A stretch of DNA of 64,000 bases from Brachynemurus nebulosus (GCA_035578155.1 JAPWDM010000003.1:22966916-23030915), one strand, 5' to 3'; positions 48,966-62,432 are shown, numbered from the stretch's first letter. Notes: a model not told the origin generated them from the sequence alone. Numbers and translations are program-made.

Positions 48966-50266
48966 GGGGGACCACTATTATGACATTTTGAAAACATTGG
49001 AAATTCAACAGCCTGTACCTTTAAAAATAACATACTAAAATTTCAAGTGCATATCTCAAATAGTTTTTGAGTTGCAGCCATCCGAAGAGCGGATTCTGAT
49101 TTTCATTGTTAACTTTGAAGTACATATTGAGAAATGTATGAAGGTATAGTTTGGGAGTTTTTGGACGTAGCTGCCAGTCACATGTTGTGGAGAAGCTAGA
49201 CTCAGGGCCGGCCTAAGACAAAAATTGCAAGTGTGCAAGATTCACATTTTGCATTTTATGCCCCTCCGTACCACTCGGCACAAGCGCGAGGGGAGATACG
49301 CGTGGCACAGTGGTGCAAAAGTCTGTCCCTAATTCTAACGTCTTGTTCCCGCGTCCCGCCACACGGGCAGACGACTGTTCTACTGATTTGGACCTTGGTC
49401 AAGCGCATCAGACTACTGTATTTCAGAACTCATTGGGGTAGATAATCGGTTTTACCTTGAAATTCAACTGTAATAGTTTCAGACAAAGTTCCTTCTAGTT
49501 TAAATATTTATGCCCAACATTTAAATCAATTTCTAAAAATTTGCAAAATTTATTTTTTTTACCAAAATTGGCCAATTTTATTCCCCTCCAAAAATCTCGA
49601 GTGTGCGGCTGCATACGTCGCACACCCCTTAGGACGGCCCTGGCTAGACCCTGGCACATTTAAACGACTCATCTAGTTTTACTATGACCGTTATAGTGAG
49701 TACATCGTAAATAATTCTCAGTGATTAAAACTAAAAGATAAAATAAGGAAAAACTACATTTTTCAAATTTGCTGCAGTTATAAGTCGAAGACATATCATC
49801 CGATCGATTTGATTTTTATTCCAGCTTCTTTTATATATGTTTCTTCGTGCCATGAACATCCAGTTTTCCGATCGAATAAAAAATGTAATTTTTGCACGCC
49901 AAAAATCATCAAATTTTCGCGCAAAATTTTTTAAACTCTGCCATTTTGCCAAATTTCAACTTTTTTTCGATTGAGGTTCACAGCACGGGCAATACCTTCT
50001 AGTTTAATAGGCTTTCTGGTTTTTTTGATTTCAGGGACTGTGAAGGTCGCTATCACTGCAGCAGTGGGAGAACTTTTTTTTTGGAGCCTTGAGAGATCGC
50101 GAATAACTCACTGAATTTTCAATTTTTTGGTCCAAATATTTTATTATGAATTTACTATATATCAACGAATATATTATTAAAATATTAAAACATTTCATAT
50201 AGTAGTTTTCTTTTAAAAAATTCCCAAAAATCATCTTTTTTCAGGCGGTCACACTAGTGGTCCACC
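48966..50266. mobile_element. TTAA-flanked inverted-repeat element, 1.3 kb, with nested hAT MITE
   Basis: Starts GGGGGACCACTA and the right end, reverse complemented, starts GGTGGACCACTAG. TTAA lies on both sides (48962-48965 and 50267-50270). TTAA targets are used by piggyBac and by Kolobok-type elements; the GG start argues against canonical piggyBac. The interior is AT-rich and non-coding, and about 440 bp of it is the hAT MITE at 49203-49642. Confidence 0.7.
49203..49642. mobile_element. hAT-like MITE, 440 bp, nested
   Basis: Left end CAGGGCCGGCCTAAG, right end reverse complement CAGGGCCGTCCTAAG. The 8-base flanks gctagact (49195-49202) and gctagacc (49643-49650) differ at one position. 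GC-rich subterminal blocks (CGCGAGGGGAGATACGCGTG; GTGCGGCTGCATACGTCGCA). The 70-codon frame inside has no domain. Confidence 0.85.
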
Positions 50267-50270
50267 TTAA

Positions 50271-51603
50271 GTAATGCCAATTTTTATTTTCGAAGTGTTA
50301 GTTTTTCGTAAGTTCCTTTAACCTTTTTATTTCATTTTAATTTAAATTTTATACCAAAGTTCCTTTACACCTGCATTAAGCTCCTGAAAAGGATTACAGG
50401 ATTTTCTATGGCGATTTACTTAATAATTTCATTCTGAATCTTTATATTCTTTATGTTCACAGACTGGAAATTGTCCATCGTTGCGGTGGTCCATTCATGT
50501 CTTCAGTACTGTTATAATTTTCTGCGGTTACATGAACTCATAAAAATCGTTTGGCCGTTCACCTTTCAAATATATCTCTTTGGCCAATCGATAGTCCCAA
50601 ATTTAATAAAAAAAAATCCATAGTTCCAAATTTAAAAAAAAAGTCCTCTTGGAGTTGATTACCAGATTATACAGTGAGTGCTTAGTGTTAGAAGGTTTAA
50701 ACCCAAGAATTGAGGTTTACTGTGCCCGAAGCAACTGCGACAAACAAATCAGAAGTATGTTTTGTGATTAAAAAACGACTGGTTACTGTTAGTTATCGGT
50801 GACACCTCTCAAGACGGTCAATGTTTTCTGTCTAGTCCTCCGGCTTTCTGAATGTCATTAATTTTTTTTTCAATGTCAGACAAAAGATAAAATAACGTAA
50901 GATTTCTGCGATGTTTTTATTTTTTGCTTAGTTAGTTTCTATATTACTCAAAATACAGTAATGGACAAAAAATGTTATACATCATGTTCAGTATTTTTTC
51001 TTTTTTTTTTATTTATTTCATCTACAACATATTTGTCTATTTAAACAAAAGTAGAAAAAACACATCGCAAAATATAGTTGTAGTGTACGCAGGGTATGAT
51101 TTTCTATTTTTTTGAATTTTTTTTTGTACAAACATTTCGTTGTTAGAGATTTTAATTGTTGTGTTGCGCATAGATCTTTTTGTACCAAAGATTCCTTTGT
51201 TTTTCCATATCTCTCTTTCGCTGGCTATATATGTAAGCGTATGTTTGTTACGTATAAAAATAATATATGGACGTCTGTAGTAACCGCCGCCCGTCCAGGT
51301 TCATTTGATTCATGAATGTGTATGTTTGTTTACATGTGTTAAAATACTTTACAGGAACTTACAGTCAAAAGTGAGAATGATATTGTAGTGAAAAGGCTCT
51401 ATATAAGCATTTTATAATGTTTTACCATCAATATTTAGCACTATCGGCGAAACAGTTTTCTTAGGAATATTTTCAAATTTTGTGTAGGTACTTATTATTC
51501 GGAATGTGCTGATTAGAACTTGTTCTTATGAAAACAATTTTCTATTGCATGGGAATAGAGAAAACGATGTAAAAGTATGCGTCGAATTTCACTACTCCAT
51601 TTG
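50271..51603. other. Unassigned sequence
   Basis: A local near-duplication of CAAATTTAA(T/A)AAAAAAAA(T/G)TCC at about 50595-50645. Otherwise nothing recognised. Confidence 0.4.
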
Positions 51604-51936
51604 AATTACACTATAGTTGGATTCATTTATATTTCATATTGTATAGAAATAATTACACTTTTGACTCGTTGTAAGTAACAATAAACAAGACTGAAATAGA
51701 ATCATATACCTTACTTGTTTTAGATAATAAAATTCGCATATACGTAAAAAGAGTAAGGCATATGATTCTGTTTCAATTTTTAACGTTGCTTACAACAAGT
51801 CAAAAGTGCACTTGCCAAATACTGTAGTTATTCCCAAATGGAAACCCCTTTCTCTCACTCACTCTTTATGCATTTATATATAAGAGTGAGAGAGAGAGAG
51901 AAAGGTGTTTTCATTTGGGAATAATTACTGTAATTA
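51604..51936. repeat. Two adjacent long hairpins
   Basis: Hairpin 1 pairs 51655-51716 with 51751-51809 (CTTTTGACTCGTTGTAAG, GAATCATAT(A/G)CCTTACT). Hairpin 2 pairs 51820-51867 with 51881-51932 (TTATTCCCAAATGGAAAC, CCTTTCTCTCACTC). Loose outer ends AATTACACTATAGTT and AATTACTGTAATTAC bracket both. Structure suggests a foldback MITE; precursor-like small-RNA hairpins are an alternative. Confidence 0.65.
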
Positions 51937-52380
51937 CATATGTATATAAACAAATTTTCCACACAATCTGAAGACGATTCACTGTCTAGTTTCTGAGATA
52001 ATGTGGAACATACTATACAAAGATGTTATTTTATCATTATTCTGTTCATAACTCACCAGCACAGCTATACTGTACATGTATGGATATAAGGTAATGTGTT
52101 GATATTAAGACTGTGAGCACGTCTAGTAGAGAGAAAAAACAACTAACACCATTTTAATACTCACCTTAGTTAAAGTATCTACAAGTCATGGCAGAAGCGG
52201 TTGCCGGGGACATTAGGTCTGGTATCTGATCCGGTACTAAGGGGAATCCCGTCCCCAATTTTATCTTTTATTTAATGTTAAATAAAATTTAAAATTAGGT
52301 ATGGTCGAAGTGAGTGCGCTCATATGTTCGAGTTGGCAAGTTGCACAAACTATTTTTTATTATGAGTTGCACATGCATTT
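51937..52380. other. Unassigned sequence with GC-richer patch
   Basis: At 52180-52260 a GC-richer patch (GGCAGAAGCGGTTGCCGGGG) ends in CCGTCCCCAATTTTATC. On the minus strand it is followed by AAGGTGAGTAT, a good splice-donor consensus, but no adjoining frame was recognised. Confidence 0.35.
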
Positions 52381-52500
52381 TAGCGAATTTCCAAAACTGG
52401 AAATTCAGCTTTTACGCCAGGTGTCATGGTGCGACCTAAGCCCGGGACCATATCAGAAATATGTTTTGAGGTCCCTAGAATACGAAAATGATATTCACTA
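52381..52500 (-). repeat. Dispersed repeat next to (TA)n, copy B
   Basis: Minus-strand match to 41257-41370 (CTAGGGACCTCAAAACATAT, GGTCCCGGGCTTAGGTCGC, AAAGCTGAATTTCCA). The (TA)n tract at 52507-52539 is directly 5' of it in the same orientation as at copy A. Confidence 0.7.
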
Positions 52501-52502
52501 AA

Positions 52503-52506
<4 letters not shown>

Positions 52507-52539
<33 letters not shown>
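52507..52539. repeat. (TA)n microsatellite
   Basis: About 32 bases of TA dinucleotides. Confidence 0.95.
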
Positions 52540-52540
<1 letters not shown>

Positions 52541-52542
<2 letters not shown>

Positions 52543-53186
52543 CCGCGCGATAACTCTCGAACGAAACGTCTAACGCTTATGAAATTTTGTGTGCGGACTG
52601 GATTCTGAATTGGCTTGGCTAAGTTCGTTAGCCAGACACGTCGGATGCCCAGAAGTAGGTTTTCTGGCCATTTTTTATCATTCGATCCTATCATAAGGCA
52701 GTTCGATTTTTACATCGTTGAAAAGGAAAAAAAAAATTATGAAGAAAATATTCTTATAATTTTCTTTCTATTTTAAGTATTTTTCGAGAAAATGTAAATT
52801 TTCACTTTTATTCTTTCTTTGTTAGTCTAATAAGTAATTTATATTTATATCTCAGTTTTTAATAAGTATAAAAATATTTCACTTTTTTATTAAAAAATTT
52901 TGTGAGAACAAGTGAAAACTATTCACATATATGAGATATAACACACATACATGTATAGAGTTTTGTTTCTCATTTATTGCATTATAATTAGCATGGTTCT
53001 ATTCCATGTTAAAAAATGTAAATTAAACAGATTTTCTAAGCTAATGTAATGAAGAATTTTTTTTTTTTTTTTATTGAATTTTTAAGTAAACAAGAAATTG
53101 AAGATTATGTTATGATATAAATATTATTAAATATAAAACAAAACAAAATCTGTACAATGTACATATGTATGTACGGAAAAATATTT
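52541..53186. other. Unassigned sequence
   Basis: First 130 bases (CGCGATAACTCTCGAACGAA, GAAATTTTGTGTGCGGACTGG) look like repeat body continuing from the copy B block. The rest is AT-rich. Confidence 0.4.
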
Positions 53187-55390
<2,204 letters not shown>

Positions 55391-55478
55391 AGATTTGGAA
55401 ATTCGCTATGTTATGCAGATGCTGCGACAGGGGTATTTTATATTATTATTACTATTTTTTGTTACTTTTAAAATAATA

Positions 55479-55509
<31 letters not shown>

Positions 55510-55943
55510 ATATCGTTTAAATTACTTTTTCTACAATCTTAGTGGAAAGAAGGCTTTTGCGCTCTGTGAAGAGAGCGCAAAATGTGTATTTGCCGAGAAC
55601 TCTAGTTGCCGAGCAACAAAGTACTACTTTGCGCTTTAAAGCGACAAAGTAATACTTTGTCGCTCGATCAACGTATATTTAATTACAAATCGGGTAGGCG
55701 TTGTTTATATTTTCTATGGTAACAAATAAACAGATTCTAAAATTATTATTGTTATGGTAATCAAGTAAAATATTAATTTTATTAAATTTCAAAATAACTA
55801 CAAAATATTAATTAAAAATTATAAATAACTATAATTAATAAATAATAAGAATAAAAAATTTAAAAAATCTGTACATATATGATGGAAATATGTAATAGTG
55901 ACACTTCCAGATATTTCTGAAGCTGCAAAAATTATAACATTAA
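55391..55943. other. Unassigned stretch with two short perfect hairpins
   Basis: Contains TTTTGCGCTCT/AGAGCGCAAAA at 55555-55582 and GCGACAAAGTA/TACTTTGTCGC at 55641-55663, both in a GC-richer patch (55550-55670). The rest is AT-rich. Confidence 0.6.
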
Positions 55944-56150
55944 CCTGTTAACCGGGGAATTAGCTATTGCTCAACTCGTTTCAGAATGGGGACTTTTTGT
56001 TCGCAGCGATAAGTAATATCACACCTCAAATAATAATAGAATATCGTTTTTAACTTATGTTTTTTATTTATTTTGATAAAATATTTTATATTTAAAATAT
56101 AATTCAAATGTATTCAATGTACAAGGAATTAATTGAACAAATTATAATAA

Positions 56151-56243
56151 TTATTTCGCAGTATGATATTGCTTAAAACAGTGTGGCATACACAAGGCAA
56201 CACAGCAGTCAGGACACCAGAATCCATAGGACTGAAAGTGTTA
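56151..56243 (-). pseudogene. piggyBac transposase C-terminal cysteine-rich remnant
   Basis: The minus-strand frame before the stop at 56151-56153 reads YGFWCPDCCVALCMPHCF then KQYHTAK. Spacing C..C(C)....C...CF..YH is that of the RING/PHD-like zinc-binding C-terminus of piggyBac transposases. The frame closes upstream with a stop at about 56243, leaving about 29 codons. The catalytic domain is absent. Confidence 0.8.
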
Positions 56244-56247
56244 ATTT

Positions 56248-56412
56248 CCATGACGAAAAATGTCGTCATGCCCAATTGAGTAGGCTTTTATGTATGACGA
56301 AATATTTCGTCATACCCAGTTAACAGGTTTTTCCATGACGAAAAATGTCGTCATGCCCATTGCAGTAGGCTTTTATGTATGACGAAATATTTGGTCATAC
56401 CCAGTTAACAGG
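56248..56412. repeat. Two tandem 85-bp units with paired palindromes
   Basis: Units 56248-56332 and 56333-56412 each hold a 22-bp hairpin CATGACGA...TCGTCATG, then ATGACGAAATATTTCGTCAT (perfect in unit 1, one mismatch in unit 2), then CCCAGTTAACAGG, the transposon terminus itself. So the terminus and its subterminal palindromes were duplicated as a block. Confidence 0.9.
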
Positions 56413-56416
56413 TTAA

Positions 56417-58367
56417 AGTAAATATTAACGTCCATTATTATTTTTTCAAGTACTTATCTTTTAAATAAAAAATACATTTTATAAGATTGTAGAAAAAATT
56501 GTGTACGTAATTCAAGCACAAACTGACACTGCCGCTCTCATGGGAATAACGCGCACTGCCTGGCAGCGTCACGCGTCAACATTCTCAATCTAGCGGCAAT
56601 ATACCATTTTACGCTCTTAATACACAAATAATAACAATTGTTAGTGGTTTCTATAGAAATAATAATAAGATATTTATTAAATGAAAAATCAAGAGATGGC
56701 TTTGCGTATTGTAATTAAATTTGGGTGTTTTATTGTCAATTTGCGCGCGGCAAGTGTGATTTACGGACGCAAAAATGTAACTGAAATACGTTTAAGTCAT
56801 GTGGCGACAGTAGAATGGGCAGATGGCTATTTGTCGAACACAAATGCGGGTGTGCGTCAAGTTAATACTTCTGCCGCAACAGTAGTAAAAAATACTTTTA
56901 AAGCCTTATCCTTTGGTCGTCCTTTCCAAACTTTTATACAGTGCTTGAACTGTAGCCTTCTGTAAAATTCATACATTTTATTTACTCCCAACGAGTTCGC
57001 CTCGTAACAGTGTCGTACCATTTTATGTATGTACTCACATCGAGTTCAGAGTTATTGAAATAACTTTTTATACTTAGCATCATAGTTGTACACATATATG
57101 TAATATGTGCCTTACCTAGAATTGTTTGCCGGTTTTTTGAATGTTATCTCTGTGCAATAAATATACAAGTTGATTATAAATAAGTGATTACAAAATAGCA
57201 GAGCAAAGGAAAAACTTGAGAATTGTTTAGAGTTGAGTGGGTAATGAGTAATATATCTGTTTTTATTTTCAACTCTTCTATTCGGCTGAATATCTCTGTA
57301 CACATGTATTGTGTTATTATATTGTTTTTTTTTTTCGTTCAGACATCTACTAGGACCGAATAGTATCACGATACACATACAAATGGAGTTGGCGGTTGGG
57401 TAATAGTGTAGTTGTTCCAACATTAACTTATTTTTTACGATTGTAATCAAATAGTGTAGAAAAACTTTTTAACAAGTTGTATAATTTTCAGAAAAAAAAA
57501 CATTTATTTTTATTAGTTAAATAGGTAGGTGCTTTTTAAATATTTTCTATCTATAGTTTGTTCTACAACAATTGGGAGCAGCGGTGATTATATGAAACAG
57601 TATCACGTTCTTATACTAGCAAAAATTATATCTCTATTCTATTGAAAAATCGTAGACCCAGCGAATGGTTCGAGATTTCCGATTTTTATTATAATTTCTA
57701 TGGTAAAATTAGAAATTGATTAGTAAAAATACAGTTTATGCAATTTCGGGATTAAAATACATACTTCAGTCCTTCTCAGAACTCGAGATATCATGTTTAC
57801 CAGCATGAAAAATGTAGTTTCGAGAAAAACGCATTTAAAGTATTGAAGTAAAATATCTTATACCTGATCCTACCTCATTAAAATGGCTAAGTTTTGTAAA
57901 TTTTCTAAATTTTGACATTTCCTTTTAGAGACATATTTTTAAAGGTCTATACTTTTAGAAAAAGAAACGAAGTTCTACACTGGAATCAAGGGGCCAAACT
58001 ACTATATGATAGTTAGTATTCCGACTGTAGCAGAAAGGTGACGTAAAATCCCCGCCACTTCGCACCACTATGTTGTGTAGGTACACACTGTTTGTATTGG
58101 TGTGAGTTTTATGTTTGCTTCTGTATGAGTATTCACATACAATTACAAAACACACACACAATTACAAAACACATATTATCGGACAGAGCAACGTCCAGCT
58201 CAAGTAACAATGGTCTTACAATACATAACAATCCTAGTGCATTCGGTGACCGACACCGACTGACTAAATGCCTTAAGCTGTGACAGACCAACAAATGACT
58301 TCAAGCCAGCTACACTTTTATTATATTAGTTTGCTTCTAGTGTTCTATGACAGAACTTGTAAAACCA
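56417..58367. other. Unassigned stretch with a GC-richer patch and ORF
   Basis: 56520-56600 is GC-richer (ACTGCCGCTCTCATGGG, GGCAGCGTCACGCGTCAAC, ATCTAGCGGCA). A 94-codon plus-strand frame (56681-56965) follows; it uses more balanced codons than other frames here but shows no known domain, signal peptide or splice context that I can defend. From 57100 on nothing was recognised, except a tandem ACAATTACAAAACACAC at 58138-58171. Confidence 0.35.
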
Positions 58368-58369
58368 TA

Positions 58370-59210
58370 GGTCACTAGATAAGTTTTGCAATACAGCCAT
58401 ATTTATTAAAGCTTTTCAAAATAATTTCCGTTACAGCTTATATACTTAATTAGACGTAAAAACCAACTATCAAAAATATCGTGCCATTTTTCTTCTGGCA
58501 GTTCTGAACACACTTGCTCCCACGCCGCCAGTAACTCGGAATCGTTCGCAAACTTCCGGCTTTTTCTGCTGGTCGTTCACAATTAGGAACAAAGCGAAGT
58601 CACAGGGAGCAAGATCTGAACTGTAGGCAGGATGTTCAAGCACTTTAATGCCAGTTATTCTCTAAAAAATCAACTGTCTTATGAATTCGATGAGCAGAAG
58701 CGTTATCGTGGTGAAAATGCCAGTTATCCATTCTTGAGTTTAGACAAATCCCTTTAAGTTTCTGAACAATTTTAGGCAAATATTCATTGACATACCAAGA
58801 GGCCTATACTGTGCGCTGACTATCTATAATGACTCGCTTATACTCCTTTATTAATAACTCGACTTTTGCTACATTTTTCGGAGTAGTTGCTTCAACAGGA
58901 CGACCCGATATTGGAGCATCACTAACATGTACGATGAGGACACTTTTCTTTGAGTACAGTTTTCATTTCCTCTACACATTCATCTATGGACAGGCCTCGC
59001 ACAAAGTTTTAGTGAATAATAACGCGTAACTCGTCTTTCAAACATTCGAACATTTTTAATGTTTTAAAAAGACTTAGCTTTGTACACAAATTATTCAGGG
59101 GATTTATTGTATGGCTACAGTCTAGTTATAAGTTGAACTTTATAAAAAAAATTAAATGCAAGTACCTTACGTTTATAAAAACTTTGTATTGCAAAACTTA
59201 TCTAGTGACC
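58370..59210 (-). mobile_element. Decayed mariner element, 841 bp
   Basis: Exact inverted ends AGGTCACTAGATAAGTTTTG (left starts one base in from GGTCAC; about 27 bp in all) flanked by TA at 58368-58369 and 59211-59212. The interior carries a mariner transposase remnant on the minus strand. Shorter than the usual 1.3 kb, so internal deletions have removed the middle of the gene. Confidence 0.9.
58406..59053 (-). pseudogene. Mariner transposase remnant (DD34D type)
   Basis: Minus strand from ATG at 59051-59053: MFECLKDELRVII, a premature stop, then FVRGLSIDECVEEMK. Later come APISGRPVEA, then HHDNASAHR (second catalytic Asp) and HPAYSSDLAPCD (third Asp). The C-terminus is AWEQVCSELPEEKWHDIF...YISCNGNYFEKL with the stop at 58406-58408. 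Across one frameshift the two Asp are 34 residues apart, the mariner DD34D spacing. The segment with the first catalytic Asp is deleted. Stops and shifts make it non-functional. Confidence 0.9.
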
Positions 59211-59212
59211 TA

Positions 59213-60244
59213 TGAGTATGAAGTTATAAAAACATAATGTAATAAGATCAAATAATTCTGTATACTTACATATTTTAAAACCAAATATTATTGAAACAGG
59301 TGTAAAGTTTAAATAATACAACAAACTATTACAAAAGATGTAAATAAATCCACACTTCAAAAGTGTCATAATACCATACTTGACCGTTCATAGATGGATA
59401 GCTCTTCAAATTCCAATTAAAAAAAAACCATTTATTAGAATTTTAACGATAAATATTACGAGGTATTTCAAAAGAAAATTATTACCGACTTCTTTTTTCT
59501 ACCTCTGATGTTCATTTGACATAAAGACATATGCTAGTGAAAACAAAAAAAATTGCAAAGCGACAAAGAGAAAAAAGCAAATAAATAAAATTGGTGCTGA
59601 ATTAGTTATAGAGAACATAAGTTAGTAATAAAGTTGAGTGAGTGAATGCCACCGACTGACTTATGAGTGACTGGATGCCGTCGTCTGTTATGAAATGCTT
59701 GCTATAAGATAAAAGTGGTTGGTTTTGTGTATAACTTGAAATATATGTTAAATGTAGAATTACATGGCAATTCTACCTATTACTAGTAAACTACTATTAT
59801 TATCAGAGTAAAGGAGTCTAGAGTTAAGTAAAGCAAATGTTTATGTGTCGGTACACTTTTATCACATATAAACATTTCATATTAAGAAGAAGTGTAGCTT
59901 GTTAGTGCCTGTTTGTAAATTAACTGACATTGTTTTCTTTTAATGTTATACGTGTAAATGTAGATGTCTCCCTCTCTCTGTTTCTATGTAAACGAATAGG
60001 AAAATAAAACCATGTAAAAGTTTTAACCGTGCCACAGAAGTGTTCTATATATGTATGTGAAAATACGGTTCTAGTTCTGTTGTAATTTCTATTTGATCTT
60101 TTAGTGTCGTTTAGTAAGGTGTCTAAAATGGTTTCTAATCCTTCTTATATGATATTTCCTCAAATCATAAAGTGAAGAAATATTTTTAGGATGAAAAACA
60201 AAGATTAAAAATTTCCTTTTCATAGAATATTAGGTAAAACATCT

Positions 60245-60247
<3 letters not shown>
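59213..60247. other. Unassigned AT-rich sequence
   Basis: Nothing recognised. Confidence 0.45.
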
Positions 60248-60320
<73 letters not shown>

Positions 60321-60325
60321 ATTTT
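60248..60325. repeat. (TA)n microsatellite
   Basis: About 75 bases of TA with one TGTA interruption close to the right end. Frames across it are artefacts. Confidence 0.95.
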
Positions 60326-60339
60326 GTGCCGAAGTAGTC

Positions 60340-61510
60340 TTGTTTTCATTATTATTATATACCGAAATTTTAAGCAAATTTTTCTCGAAACATCATTTTT
60401 AAAAATTTTCACTCAAAAACTATTCAACTGACTTTTTTTTGGAAATTTATACCAAATATCCTCTATATTATTATCTTCCAAACTTTTATGTCGAGATTTG
60501 AACAAAAGGATTTTATTTATGATGCAAAAATAGATGAAAATTGTATTTAAAAAAAAAAATTCGTCAATTTTTTTAAAAATTTTTTTGATTTTCGACATTT
60601 AACCTATGTTAATAACATTGAAAAAATGTTTTAAATTTTTTAAATACTAATTACGACTGCTAGAGTGCCCGCCATTTGAGAACTTGTGGACTGCCACGCT
60701 GCATTAAAAGACTTCTGCAACCGTAATCTATACATATAATAAAACTGTAACGAAACCGTTTCTGTACATGGAATATTTTTTGAAAATTGCGGGGTACTGT
60801 AAATAGTTGTCAAGGTAGATATCAAAACAGTGATTTTTATTTAAAATTTTTGTCTGTCTGTCTGTCTGTTCGCGCATCAAACTATTGGTCGGATTTTAAT
60901 GAAATTTGGTGTGGTGATGAGAACTTATTACCTGGGTCAACATCTAAGATACTTTTTACTCAGGAAAAATGTCTAAATCCCACGGGAAAATGGAAAAACC
61001 ATTCTGAGCATGTGCATAGATTAAGCTATTGCCTGGGTCAACATCCAAGATACTCTTTACTCCGAGAAAATGTCTCATTCCCGCGGGAAAACAGAAAAAC
61101 TATTTTTAGCTTGTGCATACTTTACGCAAAAACTATTGAACGGATTTTGATGAAATTTGGTGTGGTGATAATTTATTACTTGGGTCAATATTTAAGATAC
61201 TTGTTATTCCAGGAAAATGTTTCATTCCCAAAAATTATTGTTCTATGCGGGTTGTGTATAATTATTACACTTATATACTTCTCATTGAGTTTATAACAAA
61301 GCGTCACGCGAACGGCGTCGCGAGTACAGCTAGTATTGATATATACTGAAAGGAAAAAGAAATATGTGGTAAGATTTTATGGTGATAGTAAGTAAAATGA
61401 CAAACTTTAAACAATTTCCGTGTTGAAAAAATTTTCGAAATCTTCTTTATTTTCGCTTGTCTAACGGTATTTTTCCTCTTAAGGAAAAGAATTTTGCAAA
61501 AAATATGTAT
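60340..61510 (+). repeat. Dispersed repeat containing a Helitron
   Basis: The outer parts (60340-60726 and 61335-61510) are collinear with 44565-45070. The two parts are separated only by the Helitron 60727-61334. Sequence on the right resumes at TATATACTGAAA as in the other copy. Confidence 0.75.
60727..61334 (+). mobile_element. Non-autonomous Helitron, second family, 608 bp
   Basis: Starts TCTATACATATAATAAAACT and ends ACAGCTAGT. A 5-bp hairpin CGCGA/TCGCG with a 6-base loop (61307-61322) precedes the end by about 7 bases, as in Helitrons. The interior has (TCTG)4 and three copies of a CTGGGTCAA(C/T)AT(C/T)(T/C)AAGATAC unit. The paralogous empty site at 44.9 kb supports the boundaries. 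The 169-codon frame at 60787-61296 runs through these repeats, has no Rep or helicase motif and is probably not a gene. Confidence 0.8.
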
Positions 61511-62257
61511 ACTTTTTGACTATTAAAATTTATACTCAGTCTCTGCTCTTTCCATAATCTTCCTAATCTGCACTCCACTTCATGTAAATCTTTTAACAAT
61601 CTTTTTTATTTTATCTATTTATTTATTTATTTTTTTTTATTTTTTGAGGCATATGTAAGAAAATGAAAATTATATTTCATATGCTTGTAATAACATAAAA
61701 TTTTCAACTAATTTTCAAATATAAAACATTTGCAATTCGCACAATATTCAAGTTATAAATCACCAAATAATATTGCCCAAAAAAAATTATATTACCATTT
61801 GTGTGTGGGAGATACTTAAAATACATAATTTAGCTAAAATAAGGAAAAAATATACCTACTTATTTTCGAATAAGGATTATACAAAGCGAAAAATGTTATA
61901 TTATGTATTGCATGTTGAAGTACTTTAACAATATTTTGACGTATATTTAAATTTACTGCACAAAAGAATATGTTGAATTTAATCGACTGTCGTTTGGTTT
62001 AAATAATGGTCCAGAATTATAAATTCGACTGACTAACCCTTTTAAAATCTTATTTTTAGTTTTAGAAACCTTGGAGATCAGATGAGAATGGTTATTTCTA
62101 GTAAATTTTGAGCTAGGTATATCACCAAGACCATTGGATAAAAAATTATTTAAAAAAAAATATTTTTAAAATCCTCAGAGGTAGCTCTTTTTAATGACAA
62201 TAATTATATTAATTAAAATCTTTTCTCGATATAGGGAAAGTTTTGGTGATTTTGGAT
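61511..62257. other. Unassigned AT-rich sequence
   Basis: A (TTTA)n-like tract at about 61610-61640. Nothing else recognised. Confidence 0.45.
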
Positions 62258-62432
62258 TATTATAATAGGGAATTTTGGAATAATGATCACCGTATTATTT
62301 TAAAATTTTTAAATATTTTTTAGGATATGGCCTCAAGAGAAGTTTTCACTCGAAACGTACGTTTCCAGTAAATTAAAAATTTTTTAATATAATACGGTGA
62401 TCATTTTTTATTCCAGAATTCTCTATGATAAT
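62258..62432. repeat. Hairpin MITE-like repeat, 175 bp
   Basis: Arms 62258-62310 and 62378-62432 are inverted copies: AATGATCACCGTATTAT on the left, ATAATACGGTGATCATT on the right, and GGGAATTTTGGAAT against ATTCCAGAATTCTC. Small loop with a palindromic CGAAACGTACGTTTC. No confirmed target duplication. Confidence 0.7.

Larger units (their letters stand above)
55944..56412 (-). mobile_element. Internally deleted piggyBac-like element, 469 bp
   Basis: Ends CCTGTTAACCGGGG (left) and, reverse complemented, CCTGTTAACTGGGTATGACC (right), flanked by TTAA at 55940-55943 and 56413-56416, the exact piggyBac target. It still encodes the transposase C-terminal cysteine motif on the minus strand. A full piggyBac is about 2.4 kb, so most of the gene is missing. 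The end at 56248-56412 is tandemly duplicated. Confidence 0.85.

Noticed and set aside
52180..52260. Small nuclear RNA or exon with AAGGTGAGT donor
   Set aside because: Compared by eye with U1, U2, U4 and U12 and no match; no adjoining frame. The donor-like motif alone is not enough.
60787..61296. 169-codon plus-strand frame, the longest in the window
   Set aside because: It lies wholly inside a non-autonomous Helitron and runs through three copies of an internal repeat. No Rep or helicase motif.
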